From Streptomyces soli (lineage in GTDB: Bacteria; Actinomycetota; Actinomycetes; Streptomycetales; Streptomycetaceae): DNA of 32,955 nt. This document shows positions 1 through 9,106 of this stretch, one piece after another. Both the position numbers and the translations under genes were made by a program. The stretch covers positions 1 through 32,955 of the forward strand of contig NZ_RJVR01000273.1 of NCBI RefSeq assembly GCF_003999195.1, given 5' to 3'. The notes beneath the pieces are model-generated. The model did not search any database. It saw nothing but the letters and a program-made list of their open reading frames with translations, and was not told the DNA's origin. Within the stretch, counting starts at the first letter, position 1. Each line of letters starts with the position of its first letter.

Positions 1-318
1 CAGCACCCCGGCGCTTTACCGGTGGGCACCGCGCCGGGTGGCGACGGAGGCCGTACGCCGGCGACCGCACCGCTCGACGCCGGGCCGGACGCCGCCTCCG
101 CCAGGCCTGTTGACGGTACGTCCGCGGACACCGGCACCCCCACGTCCCGCGCCCCGGGCGGCGGCGGTACGGCGACCACGGCGCCGCCCGCGACCCGGTC
201 GGCGACCCCCACCACGGGGCCGACGGCCTCTGCTTCGGCCTCGCCGTCGGCGTCGGCGACGTCGAGCGGCGGCCTGTGCCTGGGCGTGATCATCATCAAC
301 GTCTGCATCGGCGGGTGA
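1..318 (+). CDS. C-terminal part of an unknown protein (partial, runs off left edge)
   Basis: The frame is open from base 1 to the TGA at 316-318, so this is probably the end of a gene that starts outside the window. What is visible is a low-complexity linker rich in Thr, Ala, Pro, Gly and Ser, followed by a short hydrophobic C-terminus, LCLGVIIINVCIGG, with two cysteines. The linker resembles the spacers between a membrane anchor and a small terminal module in secreted or membrane-anchored actinobacterial proteins. I do not recognise the family. A GTG at 22-24 is in frame, but I see no convincing ribosome binding site, so I do not treat it as the start. The next gene, a membrane-anchored XRE protein on the same strand, follows after about 86 bases; whether the two are related is unknown. 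Confidence 0.55.
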   Translation, partial: QHPGALPVGTAPGGDGGRTPATAPLDAGPDAASARPVDGTSADTGTPTSRAPGGGGTATTAPPATRSATPTTGPTASASASPSASATSSGGLCLGVIIINVCIGG

Positions 319-404
319 CGCGGAACCGTATCGCGTGTTCCTCGCATCCCCTTGGGTAGGTCGGAAAGGCACCATTCTCGGCACTGGGGGACAGGAGGGT
401 GGCA

Positions 405-2635
<2,231 letters not shown>

Positions 2636-2672
2636 CGCCAGATCCGACCCGTAACACCCTGACGGCCCGTCA

Positions 2673-2696
2673 ACGCACCTTCAAAAAGGTTGCGTC
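2673..2696 (+). terminator. Possible mdh terminator hairpin
   Basis: ACGCACCTT and AAGGTTGCGT form an almost perfect stem with one bulge around an A-rich loop. It lies about 40 bases after the mdh stop. There is no T-run, as is usual in Streptomyces. It precedes the TACAAT -10 candidate of the next operon. Confidence 0.45.
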
Positions 2697-2715
2697 GGCG
2701 GGTCGTTGCGTTCCC

Positions 2716-2721
2716 TACAAT
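2716..2721 (+). promoter_or_regulatory. -10 candidate for the three-gene operon
   Basis: TACAAT matches the -10 consensus well and lies about 38 bases before the GTG start at 2759. No good -35 is visible at 16-18 bases; TTGCGT at 2690-2695 is 20 bases away. Only the -10 is supported. Confidence 0.45.
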
Positions 2722-2758
2722 GTGACCCACGCAACGGCAGTTCACATTCGGGGGACGA

Positions 2759-4513
2759 GTGGAACAGGGCAACGCAGAGTACGTACCGACGGTGGCCGCA
2801 ACTCCACCGTCACCGCCACCGCTGCCCGCGCAGCGCGCCACGCCGCCTGCCGTGTCGCCGGCGCGGCATCCCGCGCACAGCGAGGCGACCCGGCTGCTCT
2901 GTGCCGGGGTGTACCTCGACTCGGGCTTCCGGAGCCGGGTCATAGAGGAACTGGTGGAGCACGAGGAGCGCCCGGTTGCGCCCTCCCTGGGGGTGGATGC
3001 CGTCCCGGTGCTGGCGCACGCGCTGCGGGCCAGGACCCAGGAGTGGCAGACGGCGGCGCTGCTGTTCGCGGTGTGGATCGGGTTCTTCTGGATGAACTTC
3101 GCCGCCTCGGACGCGTCGCTGAGCTCGACCTCGTACGACCGGTACACGGGGGCGCCGTCCTCGTCCCTGGACTGGACGGGTTTCGCCGGGCAGGCGCCCT
3201 GGGCGCTCGCGTACGCGTGGATCTGCCTGCAGCTCTTCCTCGCCCGGGTCATCGGCGGCCGCGGCACGGCGACGTACGTGGTGGAGCGCGACAAGTCGAG
3301 CCGGGCCGGGATTCCCCGGTGGCGCAGCTGGGTGGCCCGCTACTTCATCTTCTGGGGCTGGTTCTCCGCCGTCGTGTACTGGATTGCCGCGATCGTCGCG
3401 GTCAGCCAGGGAGACGCGCCCGAGGGGCTGCTCTTCCCGCTGCTGATCGCGGGTGTGATCGCATGGCACCGCTATCGCATCGCCGCCGTCTTCCGTCATG
3501 AGCTGAGCCCCGAGTCCTTCGAACGGCTGCCGCGTGCGCCGCTTCCGGCCGGCGAGCGCTATCAGCGGATCGGTGCGGCGATCGACCGGGAGCAGCACTC
3601 GGCGTTGATGATCTACGACCCCTTCCGGCCGTTCATCGGTGCGGGCGAGACGTACGAGCCGTGGTCCTTCGCCCTGGAGCTGAAGCGCAAGAAGCCCGAG
3701 GGCAGGTCCGACCGGCTCACCAGCCGCCAGGTGCTGGACCTGATCAGGCCGCAGCTGGAGCGGCTGCGGGACGCGTCCGCCGCCACCAGCCGGGACCGGC
3801 TGAAGGATCTGGAGCTGGAGGAGTGCGTCTTCCTGCCCGCAGGGCCCCCGCGCGGCCAGATCTCGTACGCTCCCGACGAGGTCGCCCGGCACATCGAGGG
3901 GTCGGTCGACGAGGGTGCCGAGGCCCGCCGCCTCTTCCTGCGGATCCGGGTCGGGGCGTGGGACGAGCAGGTCGTCACCACCATCCTGGTCCGGGTGCAC
4001 ACGCAGGGCGGAATGCTCGTCCTGGAGGTCGTTCCGCACGTCCTGAGCCCGATCCGCGCCGAGTACAAGCGTGGCGACGCCATTGCCGCCCAGAGCGGCG
4101 GCGGGGCGCTGCGCGAAGCCGTACGGGCGCTGTTCACCAGTCCCACCGCGAGCGTCGCGTCCGCCTTCTCGGCCGGGCGGACGATCGCCGGCACCTTCCG
4201 GCTGTGGCTGTCCGACCCGCGCCACGCCCTGCCGGACGCCCCGGCGGCATCGGTGCGGGAACTCGGCAGTGTGCCGGGCGTGTGGCTGTTCCAGGAGATG
4301 GACATCAGCCGGTACGTGAAGACGGTCCAGGACCGCATCGTCAACGGCGTGCGCGAGGCGCTGCGTTCGCAGGGTTACGAGACCGGCGAGTTCGAGCAGC
4401 AGGTCGTCAACGTGGCGGGCGGCGGCGTCTTCATCGGCGGATCGATGAGCGGCGGCGCGATCGCCAGCGGCGCGGCCGCGCAGGCCAACGCGGGGGGAAG
4501 CAGCAGCGCATGA
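2759..4513 (+). CDS. Four-helix membrane protein with C-terminal Gly-rich signalling-like motif (unknown family)
   Basis: A 584-residue protein. A Pro-rich N-terminus is followed by a helical segment at about 42-95 (RLLCAGVYLDSGFRSR). Four probable transmembrane helices lie near 98-116, 147-166, 195-216 and 223-240. A long, presumably cytoplasmic region follows, beginning with YDPFRPFIGAG (286-296). The last 30 residues hold GGGVFIGGSMSGGAIASG (554-571). The next protein carries this pattern twice. I do not recognise the family and see no enzyme motif. GTG 2759 follows GGGGGACGA. The stop overlaps the next start as ATGA, so translation is coupled. Inference: the membrane component of a three-protein system, with the C-terminal motif as a docking or assembly element. 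Confidence 0.85.
   Translation: MEQGNAEYVPTVAATPPSPPPLPAQRATPPAVSPARHPAHSEATRLLCAGVYLDSGFRSRVIEELVEHEERPVAPSLGVDAVPVLAHALRARTQEWQTAALLFAVWIGFFWMNFAASDASLSSTSYDRYTGAPSSSLDWTGFAGQAPWALAYAWICLQLFLARVIGGRGTATYVVERDKSSRAGIPRWRSWVARYFIFWGWFSAVVYWIAAIVAVSQGDAPEGLLFPLLIAGVIAWHRYRIAAVFRHELSPESFERLPRAPLPAGERYQRIGAAIDREQHSALMIYDPFRPFIGAGETYEPWSFALELKRKKPEGRSDRLTSRQVLDLIRPQLERLRDASAATSRDRLKDLELEECVFLPAGPPRGQISYAPDEVARHIEGSVDEGAEARRLFLRIRVGAWDEQVVTTILVRVHTQGGMLVLEVVPHVLSPIRAEYKRGDAIAAQSGGGALREAVRALFTSPTASVASAFSAGRTIAGTFRLWLSDPRHALPDAPAASVRELGSVPGVWLFQEMDISRYVKTVQDRIVNGVREALRSQGYETGEFEQQVVNVAGGGVFIGGSMSGGAIASGAAAQANAGGSSSA
4418..4489 (+). other. Coding repeat: Gly-rich GGAIA motif, copy 1 (C-terminal)
   Basis: Encodes GGGVFIGGSMSGGAIASG and a short Ala-rich extension at the C-terminus of the membrane protein. 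The pattern is GGG, two to three hydrophobic residues, GG, a polar residue, hydrophobic, Ser/Thr, GGAIA, small residue, Gly. Copies 2 and 3 lie in the next gene. Confidence 0.8.
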
Positions 4514-5046
4514 CGCAGCAGAATGATCACGAGAACGACGAGGACCAGGCGGGTGGCGGAGGGCTCTTCGTCGGCGGCTCGGTCACCGGCGGCGCCATCG
4601 CGACCGGCCGGGAATCCCGCGCGACCGACAGCAGCAAGAGCACCGGCGCCGCCCCGGTCGCCGACCTGCCCGCGCCCGTCGCGCCGCCGTCGGCCGTGCC
4701 AGGCGGCGGGGCCGTGGTCGGCGGCCATGTCACGGGCGGCGCGATCGCGGCCGGCCACGGCAGCAAGGCGGTGTACGACGCTCAGCGCGCGGACGGCCGC
4801 CACGAGGAGCTGCTGGCCGCCGTGACGCTGCTGCGCCAGCACCTCGGGCTGCTGACCCCCGGTCCCGAGATCGACGAGGTCGACGGCGAACTCGCCGGGG
4901 TCGAGGACGAGATCACCCGCACCGGACGCGCCGAGCCGACCAGGCTGGAGCGGCTGCGCGAGCGGCTGACCACCGGCAACACGGCCCTCGCCGGGCTCCA
5001 GTCGGCGGTGGCCGTCGCGGTGGCGATCCGGGGGCTGCTGTCATGA
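4510..5046 (+). CDS. Small soluble protein with two Gly-rich motifs and a helical C-terminal domain (unknown; DUF5955-like)
   Basis: A 178-residue protein without a membrane segment. An acidic N-terminus precedes GGGLFVGGSVTGGAIATG (about 16-33). A Pro/Ala linker follows, then GGGAVVGGHVTGGAIAAG (65-82). The region from about 95 to 178 is charged and probably helical (LLAAVTLLRQHLGLL ... LERLRERLTTG), ending in an Ala/Val-rich helix. This layout, a Gly-rich beta-prone N-terminus plus a small helical domain, recalls actinobacterial DUF5955-type proteins; that is memory, not a search. The start overlaps the previous stop (ATGA 4510-4513), and its own stop overlaps the next start (ATGA 5043-5046). 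It is likely the adaptor of the operon, joined to the membrane protein through the shared motif. Confidence 0.85.
   Translation: MTQQNDHENDEDQAGGGGLFVGGSVTGGAIATGRESRATDSSKSTGAAPVADLPAPVAPPSAVPGGGAVVGGHVTGGAIAAGHGSKAVYDAQRADGRHEELLAAVTLLRQHLGLLTPGPEIDEVDGELAGVEDEITRTGRAEPTRLERLRERLTTGNTALAGLQSAVAVAVAIRGLLS
4555..4608 (+). other. Coding repeat: Gly-rich GGAIA motif, copy 2 (N-terminal)
   Basis: Encodes GGGLFVGGSVTGGAIATG near the N-terminus of the small protein, only about 70 bases after copy 1 at the end of the preceding gene. Confidence 0.8.
4702..4770 (+). other. Coding repeat: Gly-rich GGAIA motif, copy 3
   Basis: Encodes GGGAVVGGHVTGGAIAAG and a short basic extension. It lies between the Pro/Ala linker and the helical domain of the small protein. 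The GGAIA core is invariant in all three copies, while the hydrophobic pair and the residue after GG vary. Confidence 0.8.
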
Positions 5047-5909
5047 CCGCCCGCTGGGACGCGGACCGCCAGCGCTGGGCGAGCCCGGACGCCTCCCCGT
5101 CCCCCGGACCCGTCCCTCCGCCCGTGCCACCTGCGCCGCCAAGCCCCTACGGCCCGTACGGTCCCGGTCCCTACCCCGAGCCGGTCGTGCCTCCGGGGCG
5201 GCGGCTGTCGCCCCCGCTGCTGGCGGCGCTGGCGGTGGCCGCCGTCGGCGTGCTGGTCGCGGGCGGCCTGTGGCTGGCCAAGGACGACCCGAAGCCGCAG
5301 CAGCCGCTGGCGGGCGGCTCGTCCAGCGCGTCCGGCTACGCCGAGCCCCCGGACACGTACACGTACACCGCTTCCTCGTCCCCGTACGAGAGCGGGAGCC
5401 AGAACCCGACCGAATCGGCGTACCCGACGCTCCCGGACGGCTACCAGGCCGTCACCGACGACAAGGGCTTCTCGCTGTATGTGCCGGTCGGCTGGAAGCG
5501 GGTCGTCGCCGGCGACCAGATCTACTACACCCCCGACAACAAGAAGAAGCATCTGATCCAGATCGGGAGCGACGCCGCCAACGGCAGGACCCCGTACGAA
5601 GCGCTCCAGGCGGTCGAGTCCGCGGACCTCTCCAAGCGCGCCGACTACCAGCAGATCAGCTTCCAGGTGACGGGCACGGACGCCAACACGGACGCCTCGG
5701 CGCCGGCAGAGCTCGAATACTCCTACACCAACACAAAGTCCGGGCCCCGCAGCGCGATCGACCACGCCTTCCTCAGCAGCGACGGCAGCACCATCTTCTA
5801 CGTCCTGGTCGCCGGCCCGAGCGACGAGTGGACCGACACGCAGGCGGTCTTCGCCAACGTCATCGGCTCCTTCTGCGACGGCGTCGACCCCTGCTCGGGC
5901 CAGGACTGA
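5043..5909 (+). CDS. Single-pass membrane protein with extracytoplasmic sensor-like domain
   Basis: A 288-residue protein. A Pro/Tyr-rich cytoplasmic N-terminus (1-53) precedes a transmembrane helix at about 57-79 and a Ser/Thr/Tyr-rich linker. A compact domain follows from about 132 to 280, beginning PDGYQAVTDDKGFSLYVPVGW. That opening resembles the extracellular C-terminal domains of some actinobacterial Ser/Thr protein kinases and related anchored proteins, but no kinase is present here. The C-terminus has a Cys pair, SFCDGVDPCSGQD, that could form a disulfide. It is third in the operon and coupled by ATGA overlap. Inference: the outward-facing component of the three-gene system. It converges on the MocR gene with only 10 bases between stops. 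Confidence 0.85.
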   Translation: MTARWDADRQRWASPDASPSPGPVPPPVPPAPPSPYGPYGPGPYPEPVVPPGRRLSPPLLAALAVAAVGVLVAGGLWLAKDDPKPQQPLAGGSSSASGYAEPPDTYTYTASSSPYESGSQNPTESAYPTLPDGYQAVTDDKGFSLYVPVGWKRVVAGDQIYYTPDNKKKHLIQIGSDAANGRTPYEALQAVESADLSKRADYQQISFQVTGTDANTDASAPAELEYSYTNTKSGPRSAIDHAFLSSDGSTIFYVLVAGPSDEWTDTQAVFANVIGSFCDGVDPCSGQD

Positions 5910-5919
5910 CAGGGGCTGA

Positions 5920-7335
5920 TCAGCGGATCGCGGACAGCAGCCCGCACAGCGCTTCCAGCGCACCCGCGAAGGCGTGCTCGGGCGGGGTGCCGTAGCCGAC
6001 GACGAGCGCCTGGCCGGCGGCGCCCTCCTCGCCGCCCAGCGCGTCGAGCCCCTGCAGGGCGAGGCCGCGCTGGGCCGCCCGTGACACCAGGTACGCCACC
6101 GGCGGGGCGCCGGGCGGCAGTTCGAGCACGGCGTGCAGTCCGGCGGCGATGCCCGACACGCGTACGCCCGGCGCCCGTTCGGCCAGGGCGGCGGTGAGGC
6201 GGTCGCGGCGGCGCCGGTAGTGCAGCCGCATCCGCCGCACATGGCGGTCGTACGCGCCCGAGGCGATCAGCTCGGCCAGCGTCAACTGGTCGATGACCGG
6301 CGAGACATGATCCGCCAGCCGCTTCTGCGCGACCACCGCGTCCAGCAGGGCCGGCGGCAGCGCCAGCCAGGCCAGCCGCAATCCGGGCGCGAGGCTCTTG
6401 CTCGCGGTCCCGGCGTACACGACGTGCTCCGGGGCGAGCCCTTGCAGGGCGCCCACCGGCTGCCGGTCGTACCGGAACTCCCCGTCGTAGTCGTCCTCGA
6501 TCACCACGCCCCCGCCTGCCCGGGCCCAGGCCACGGCCGCCGTCCGCCGCGTCGGCGACAGCGGCACCCCCGCCGGGAACTGATGCGCCGGCGTCAGCAG
6601 CACCGCGTCCGCCCGGGCCTCCCTCAGACCCTCGACCCGCGCCCCGTCCCCGTCCACCGGCAGGGATACGGTCTCCAGCCCCGCCAACCGCAGGATGGTC
6701 CGCGTATCCGGATACCCCAGGGCCTCCACGGCGATCCGCCGCGCTCCGTGCTCTGCCCGCAGGGCCCGGCCCAGCAGCCCGGCGGCCTGCACGAACCCCG
6801 TGCACACCACCATCAGCGCCGGTTCCGTCCGCACCCCGCGCACCCGCGCCAGGTACTCCGCCAGCGCCCCCCGCAATTCCGGCCGCCCGCGCGGGTCCTG
6901 GTAACCGAACGCCTCGTTCGGCGCCGCCGCGAGCGCCCTGCGGGCCGCCGCCGCCCACGCAGCACGCGGAAACGCCGACAAGTCCGGCGACCCCGGCCGC
7001 AGGTCGTACGCGTACCGCTCACCCCCCGCCCGCTCCGGAACCGCCGCCGCTGCGCGCTGCGCCGCCGCCCCCGCTCCCGCCGCGACTCTCGTCCCCGAGC
7101 CCTGCCGCGCCGTCAGCCACCCCTCCGCGACCAGCTGCGCATAGGCGTCCGCCACCGTGTTCCGCGCCACCCCCAAGTCCGCCGCCAGCACCCGCGTCGC
7201 CGGCAACCGCGTCCCCGCCGCCAGCCGCCCATCCCGTACGGCCTCCCGCAGCGCGCCCTCCACAGCGACCCGCGTCCCGCCGCCCGCCGTCAGCTCCAGA
7301 TGGAGGTCGACCCCTGAATTGGCCCAGTCGTTCAC
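5920..7335 (-). CDS. MocR-family (GntR-aminotransferase fusion) transcriptional regulator
   Basis: A 471-residue protein. Residues 20-85 form a GntR winged helix (LPATRVLAADLGVARNTVADAY). From about 110 to 470 it is a type I aminotransferase-like domain with EDDYDGEFRYDR (280-291) and the PLP-lysine motif TASKSLAPGLRLAW, the lysine being K313. MocR proteins bind PLP and usually control genes for B6, GABA or other amino compounds, acting at direct repeats. This one diverges from an AhpD-like gene, its probable target. GTG 7335 has only a weak site (GGGG one base upstream), so the transcript may be nearly leaderless. Two AATTGG(C/A)CCA repeats lie around the start. Confidence 0.92.
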   Translation of the reverse strand: MNDWANSGVDLHLELTAGGGTRVAVEGALREAVRDGRLAAGTRLPATRVLAADLGVARNTVADAYAQLVAEGWLTARQGSGTRVAAGAGAAAQRAAAAVPERAGGERYAYDLRPGSPDLSAFPRAAWAAAARRALAAAPNEAFGYQDPRGRPELRGALAEYLARVRGVRTEPALMVVCTGFVQAAGLLGRALRAEHGARRIAVEALGYPDTRTILRLAGLETVSLPVDGDGARVEGLREARADAVLLTPAHQFPAGVPLSPTRRTAAVAWARAGGGVVIEDDYDGEFRYDRQPVGALQGLAPEHVVYAGTASKSLAPGLRLAWLALPPALLDAVVAQKRLADHVSPVIDQLTLAELIASGAYDRHVRRMRLHYRRRRDRLTAALAERAPGVRVSGIAAGLHAVLELPPGAPPVAYLVSRAAQRGLALQGLDALGGEEGAAGQALVVGYGTPPEHAFAGALEALCGLLSAIR

Positions 7336-7350
7336 GCCCCAATTGGACCA
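7317..7350. promoter_or_regulatory. Direct-repeat operator candidate for the MocR regulator
   Basis: AATTGGCCCA (7317-7326) and AATTGGACCA (7341-7350) are direct repeats 24 bases apart. They span the MocR start and lie 35-68 bases before the AhpD-like start. Known MocR regulators bind direct repeats in divergent promoters. The first copy falls within codons 4-6 of the regulator. Confidence 0.5.
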
Positions 7351-7384
7351 CGGCCCAGGGCCTTTACGGGCCTAGCTTGGACGC

Positions 7385-7840
7385 ATGACGACATCCACCA
7401 GCCCCACCCGCATCAGCCTCTCCAAGGCCGCCCCCGACTTCTACAAGGCCATGATCGCTCTCGACGACGCCGCCTCCGCCGGCCTCGACCCCGCAGTCGC
7501 CGAACTCGTCAAGATCCGCTCCTCCCAGCTCAACGGCTGCGCCTACTGCCTCGACATGCACAGCGCCGACGCCCGCAAGCTCGGCCTCTCCGAGCAGAAG
7601 CTCTACGCCGTCGCCGTCTGGCGCGAAGCCCCCTTCTTCACCGACCGCGAACGCGCCGCCCTCGACCTCGCCGAAGCCGTCACCCTCCTCGGCGACCACG
7701 GCGTCCCCGACCCCACCTACGCCGAAGCCGCCCGCCTCTTCGGCGCCGACGAACTCCCCCGCCTCCTCGCCATGTGCATCACCATCAACGCCTGGAACCG
7801 CATCGGCGTCTCCACCCGCCTGACCCCGGCCCTGCGCTAG
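7385..7840 (+). CDS. Carboxymuconolactone decarboxylase / AhpD-like peroxidase family protein
   Basis: A 151-residue all-helical protein of the CMD/AhpD superfamily. The CxxCxxxH signature is intact in NGCAYCLDMHSADA (C52, C55, H59), the redox pair of AhpD-type alkylhydroperoxidases. Family members reduce peroxides or act as carboxymuconolactone decarboxylases; the Cys pair favours a peroxidase or thiol role. ATG 7385 has no Shine-Dalgarno, but TAGCTT at 7373-7378 places a predicted transcription start at the ATG, so the mRNA is probably leaderless. It is transcribed away from the MocR regulator. Its TAG stop lies inside the first unit of a 191-bp duplication. Confidence 0.9.
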   Translation: MTTSTSPTRISLSKAAPDFYKAMIALDDAASAGLDPAVAELVKIRSSQLNGCAYCLDMHSADARKLGLSEQKLYAVAVWREAPFFTDRERAALDLAEAVTLLGDHGVPDPTYAEAARLFGADELPRLLAMCITINAWNRIGVSTRLTPALR

Positions 7841-8220
7841 GGCTGCGCCCCGCCTTCCGGGTTGTGGGAGAGCGTTCTGGGGGGAGGAATCGGGAACCCC
7901 GGCCCCCAGCCCGAGGCCGCCGACGAAGCCGTCGCGGCTCCCAGCGGGGGCGTGGCGGTGCCCCGAACCCAGCCGTAGCGCTGCGGGGGCGGCGGAAAGA
8001 CGGTGTGGGTGGGGGAGAGCCACCGCGCTAGGGCTGCGCCCCGCCTTCCGGGTTGTGGGAGAGCGTTCTGGGGGGAGGAATCGGGAACCCCGGCCCCCGG
8101 CCCCCAGCCGAGGCCGCCGACGAAGCCGTAGCGGCTCCCAGCGGGGGCGTGGCGGTGCCCCGAACCCTGCGGAAGCGCTGCGGGGGCGGCACAAAGGGGG
8201 GCGGGGGAGAACCACCGCCA
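7834..8220. repeat. 191-bp imperfect tandem duplication
   Basis: The unit starting GCGCTAGGGCTGCGCC at 7834 recurs at 8025, exactly 191 bases later. The two units stay alignable to about 8220, with small indels and substitutions. Each contains the core found near 1444 (here CCGGGTTGTGGGAGAGCGTTC at 7857 and 8048). The first unit includes the TAG stop of the AhpD-like gene; the second ends at the stop of the convergent membrane protein. The frame through both units is open but Gly/Arg/Pro-rich with no recognisable domain, so I see no gene here. Confidence 0.8.
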
Positions 8221-9054
8221 CTACGCGGGGGGCGGCTCGCCGAAGCGGGCGAGGGCGAGGGCGCCGAGGAGGGCGAAGGCGAAGCCGGCGGCGGCGAGGG
8301 GGGCGAGGCCGTCGCGGGTGCGGTCGCCGAGGGCGGCGATGCCGACGAGGGCGGGGCCGATCGTCTCGCCGATGACCATGCCGGCGGTGGCGGCGGTCAC
8401 CGACCCCCGATGCAGTGCGGAGGTCAGCAGCAGGAAGGCCGCGCCGCCGCCGATGAGCAGGGCGTACGTCGCCGGGTTGGCCAGCACCGCGCTGGGGGCG
8501 AGGTCATCGATGAGCCGGACGGCGACCTCGACCACGCCGAAGCCGAACCCCGCGCCCAGCCCCAGCGCGGCGGCCCGCGCCCGCCCCGGGAGCCGCCCGG
8601 CCGCCCCGCCGACCGCCAGCACGGCGACCGCCGCGCAGAGCACACCCACACGCAGCGCGGTGTCCCCGGACCCCTTGCCCTCCGCCCCCGAGGCGAGCCC
8701 CAGCATCGCCAGGCCGCCGCAGACCGCCGCCACCGCGCCCCACTCGGCCCCCGACAGCCGCACCCGGAGCAGCCGCGACGCGGTCACCGCGGTGACGGCC
8801 AGGCTCGCCGCGAGGGCCGCCCCCACCGCGTAGATCGGAAGCCGCCGCAGCGCGATGATCTCCAGCACGAAGCCCACGGCATCGAGGCCGAGCCCGGCCA
8901 CGTAACGCCACTGCCCCAGCGCCCGCACCAGCAGCCGCGCGTCGACCCCCGAGCCGCTCCCGGCCTCCGCCGCCCGCGAGGCGACCGCCTGCAGCACCGA
9001 CGCCACGCCGAAGCAGACCGCCGCCCCGAGGGCGCACACCATCCCGATCAGCAC
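8221..9054 (-). CDS. DMT-superfamily (EamA-like) integral membrane protein
   Basis: A 277-residue, very hydrophobic protein with about nine or ten potential helices. The N-terminus, MLIGMVCALGAAVCFGVASV, resembles DMT/EamA transporters, in which two five-helix halves repeat. A polar ALRRLPIYAVGAALAASLAV segment and a later IGETIGPALVG stretch fit the family. The substrate cannot be told. GTG 9054 gives the full helix 1; an ATG at 9042 is also in frame, and neither has a strong ribosome binding site. It is separated from rocD, also on the minus strand, by about 50 bases, so cotranscription from rocD is possible. Confidence 0.75.
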   Translation of the reverse strand: MLIGMVCALGAAVCFGVASVLQAVASRAAEAGSGSGVDARLLVRALGQWRYVAGLGLDAVGFVLEIIALRRLPIYAVGAALAASLAVTAVTASRLLRVRLSGAEWGAVAAVCGGLAMLGLASGAEGKGSGDTALRVGVLCAAVAVLAVGGAAGRLPGRARAAALGLGAGFGFGVVEVAVRLIDDLAPSAVLANPATYALLIGGGAAFLLLTSALHRGSVTAATAGMVIGETIGPALVGIAALGDRTRDGLAPLAAAGFAFALLGALALARFGEPPPA

Positions 9055-9106
9055 GCGGCGAACCTAACCCGAGCGAGAGGGGCGCCAAGAAATCGGTCCA
9101 TTCCGA

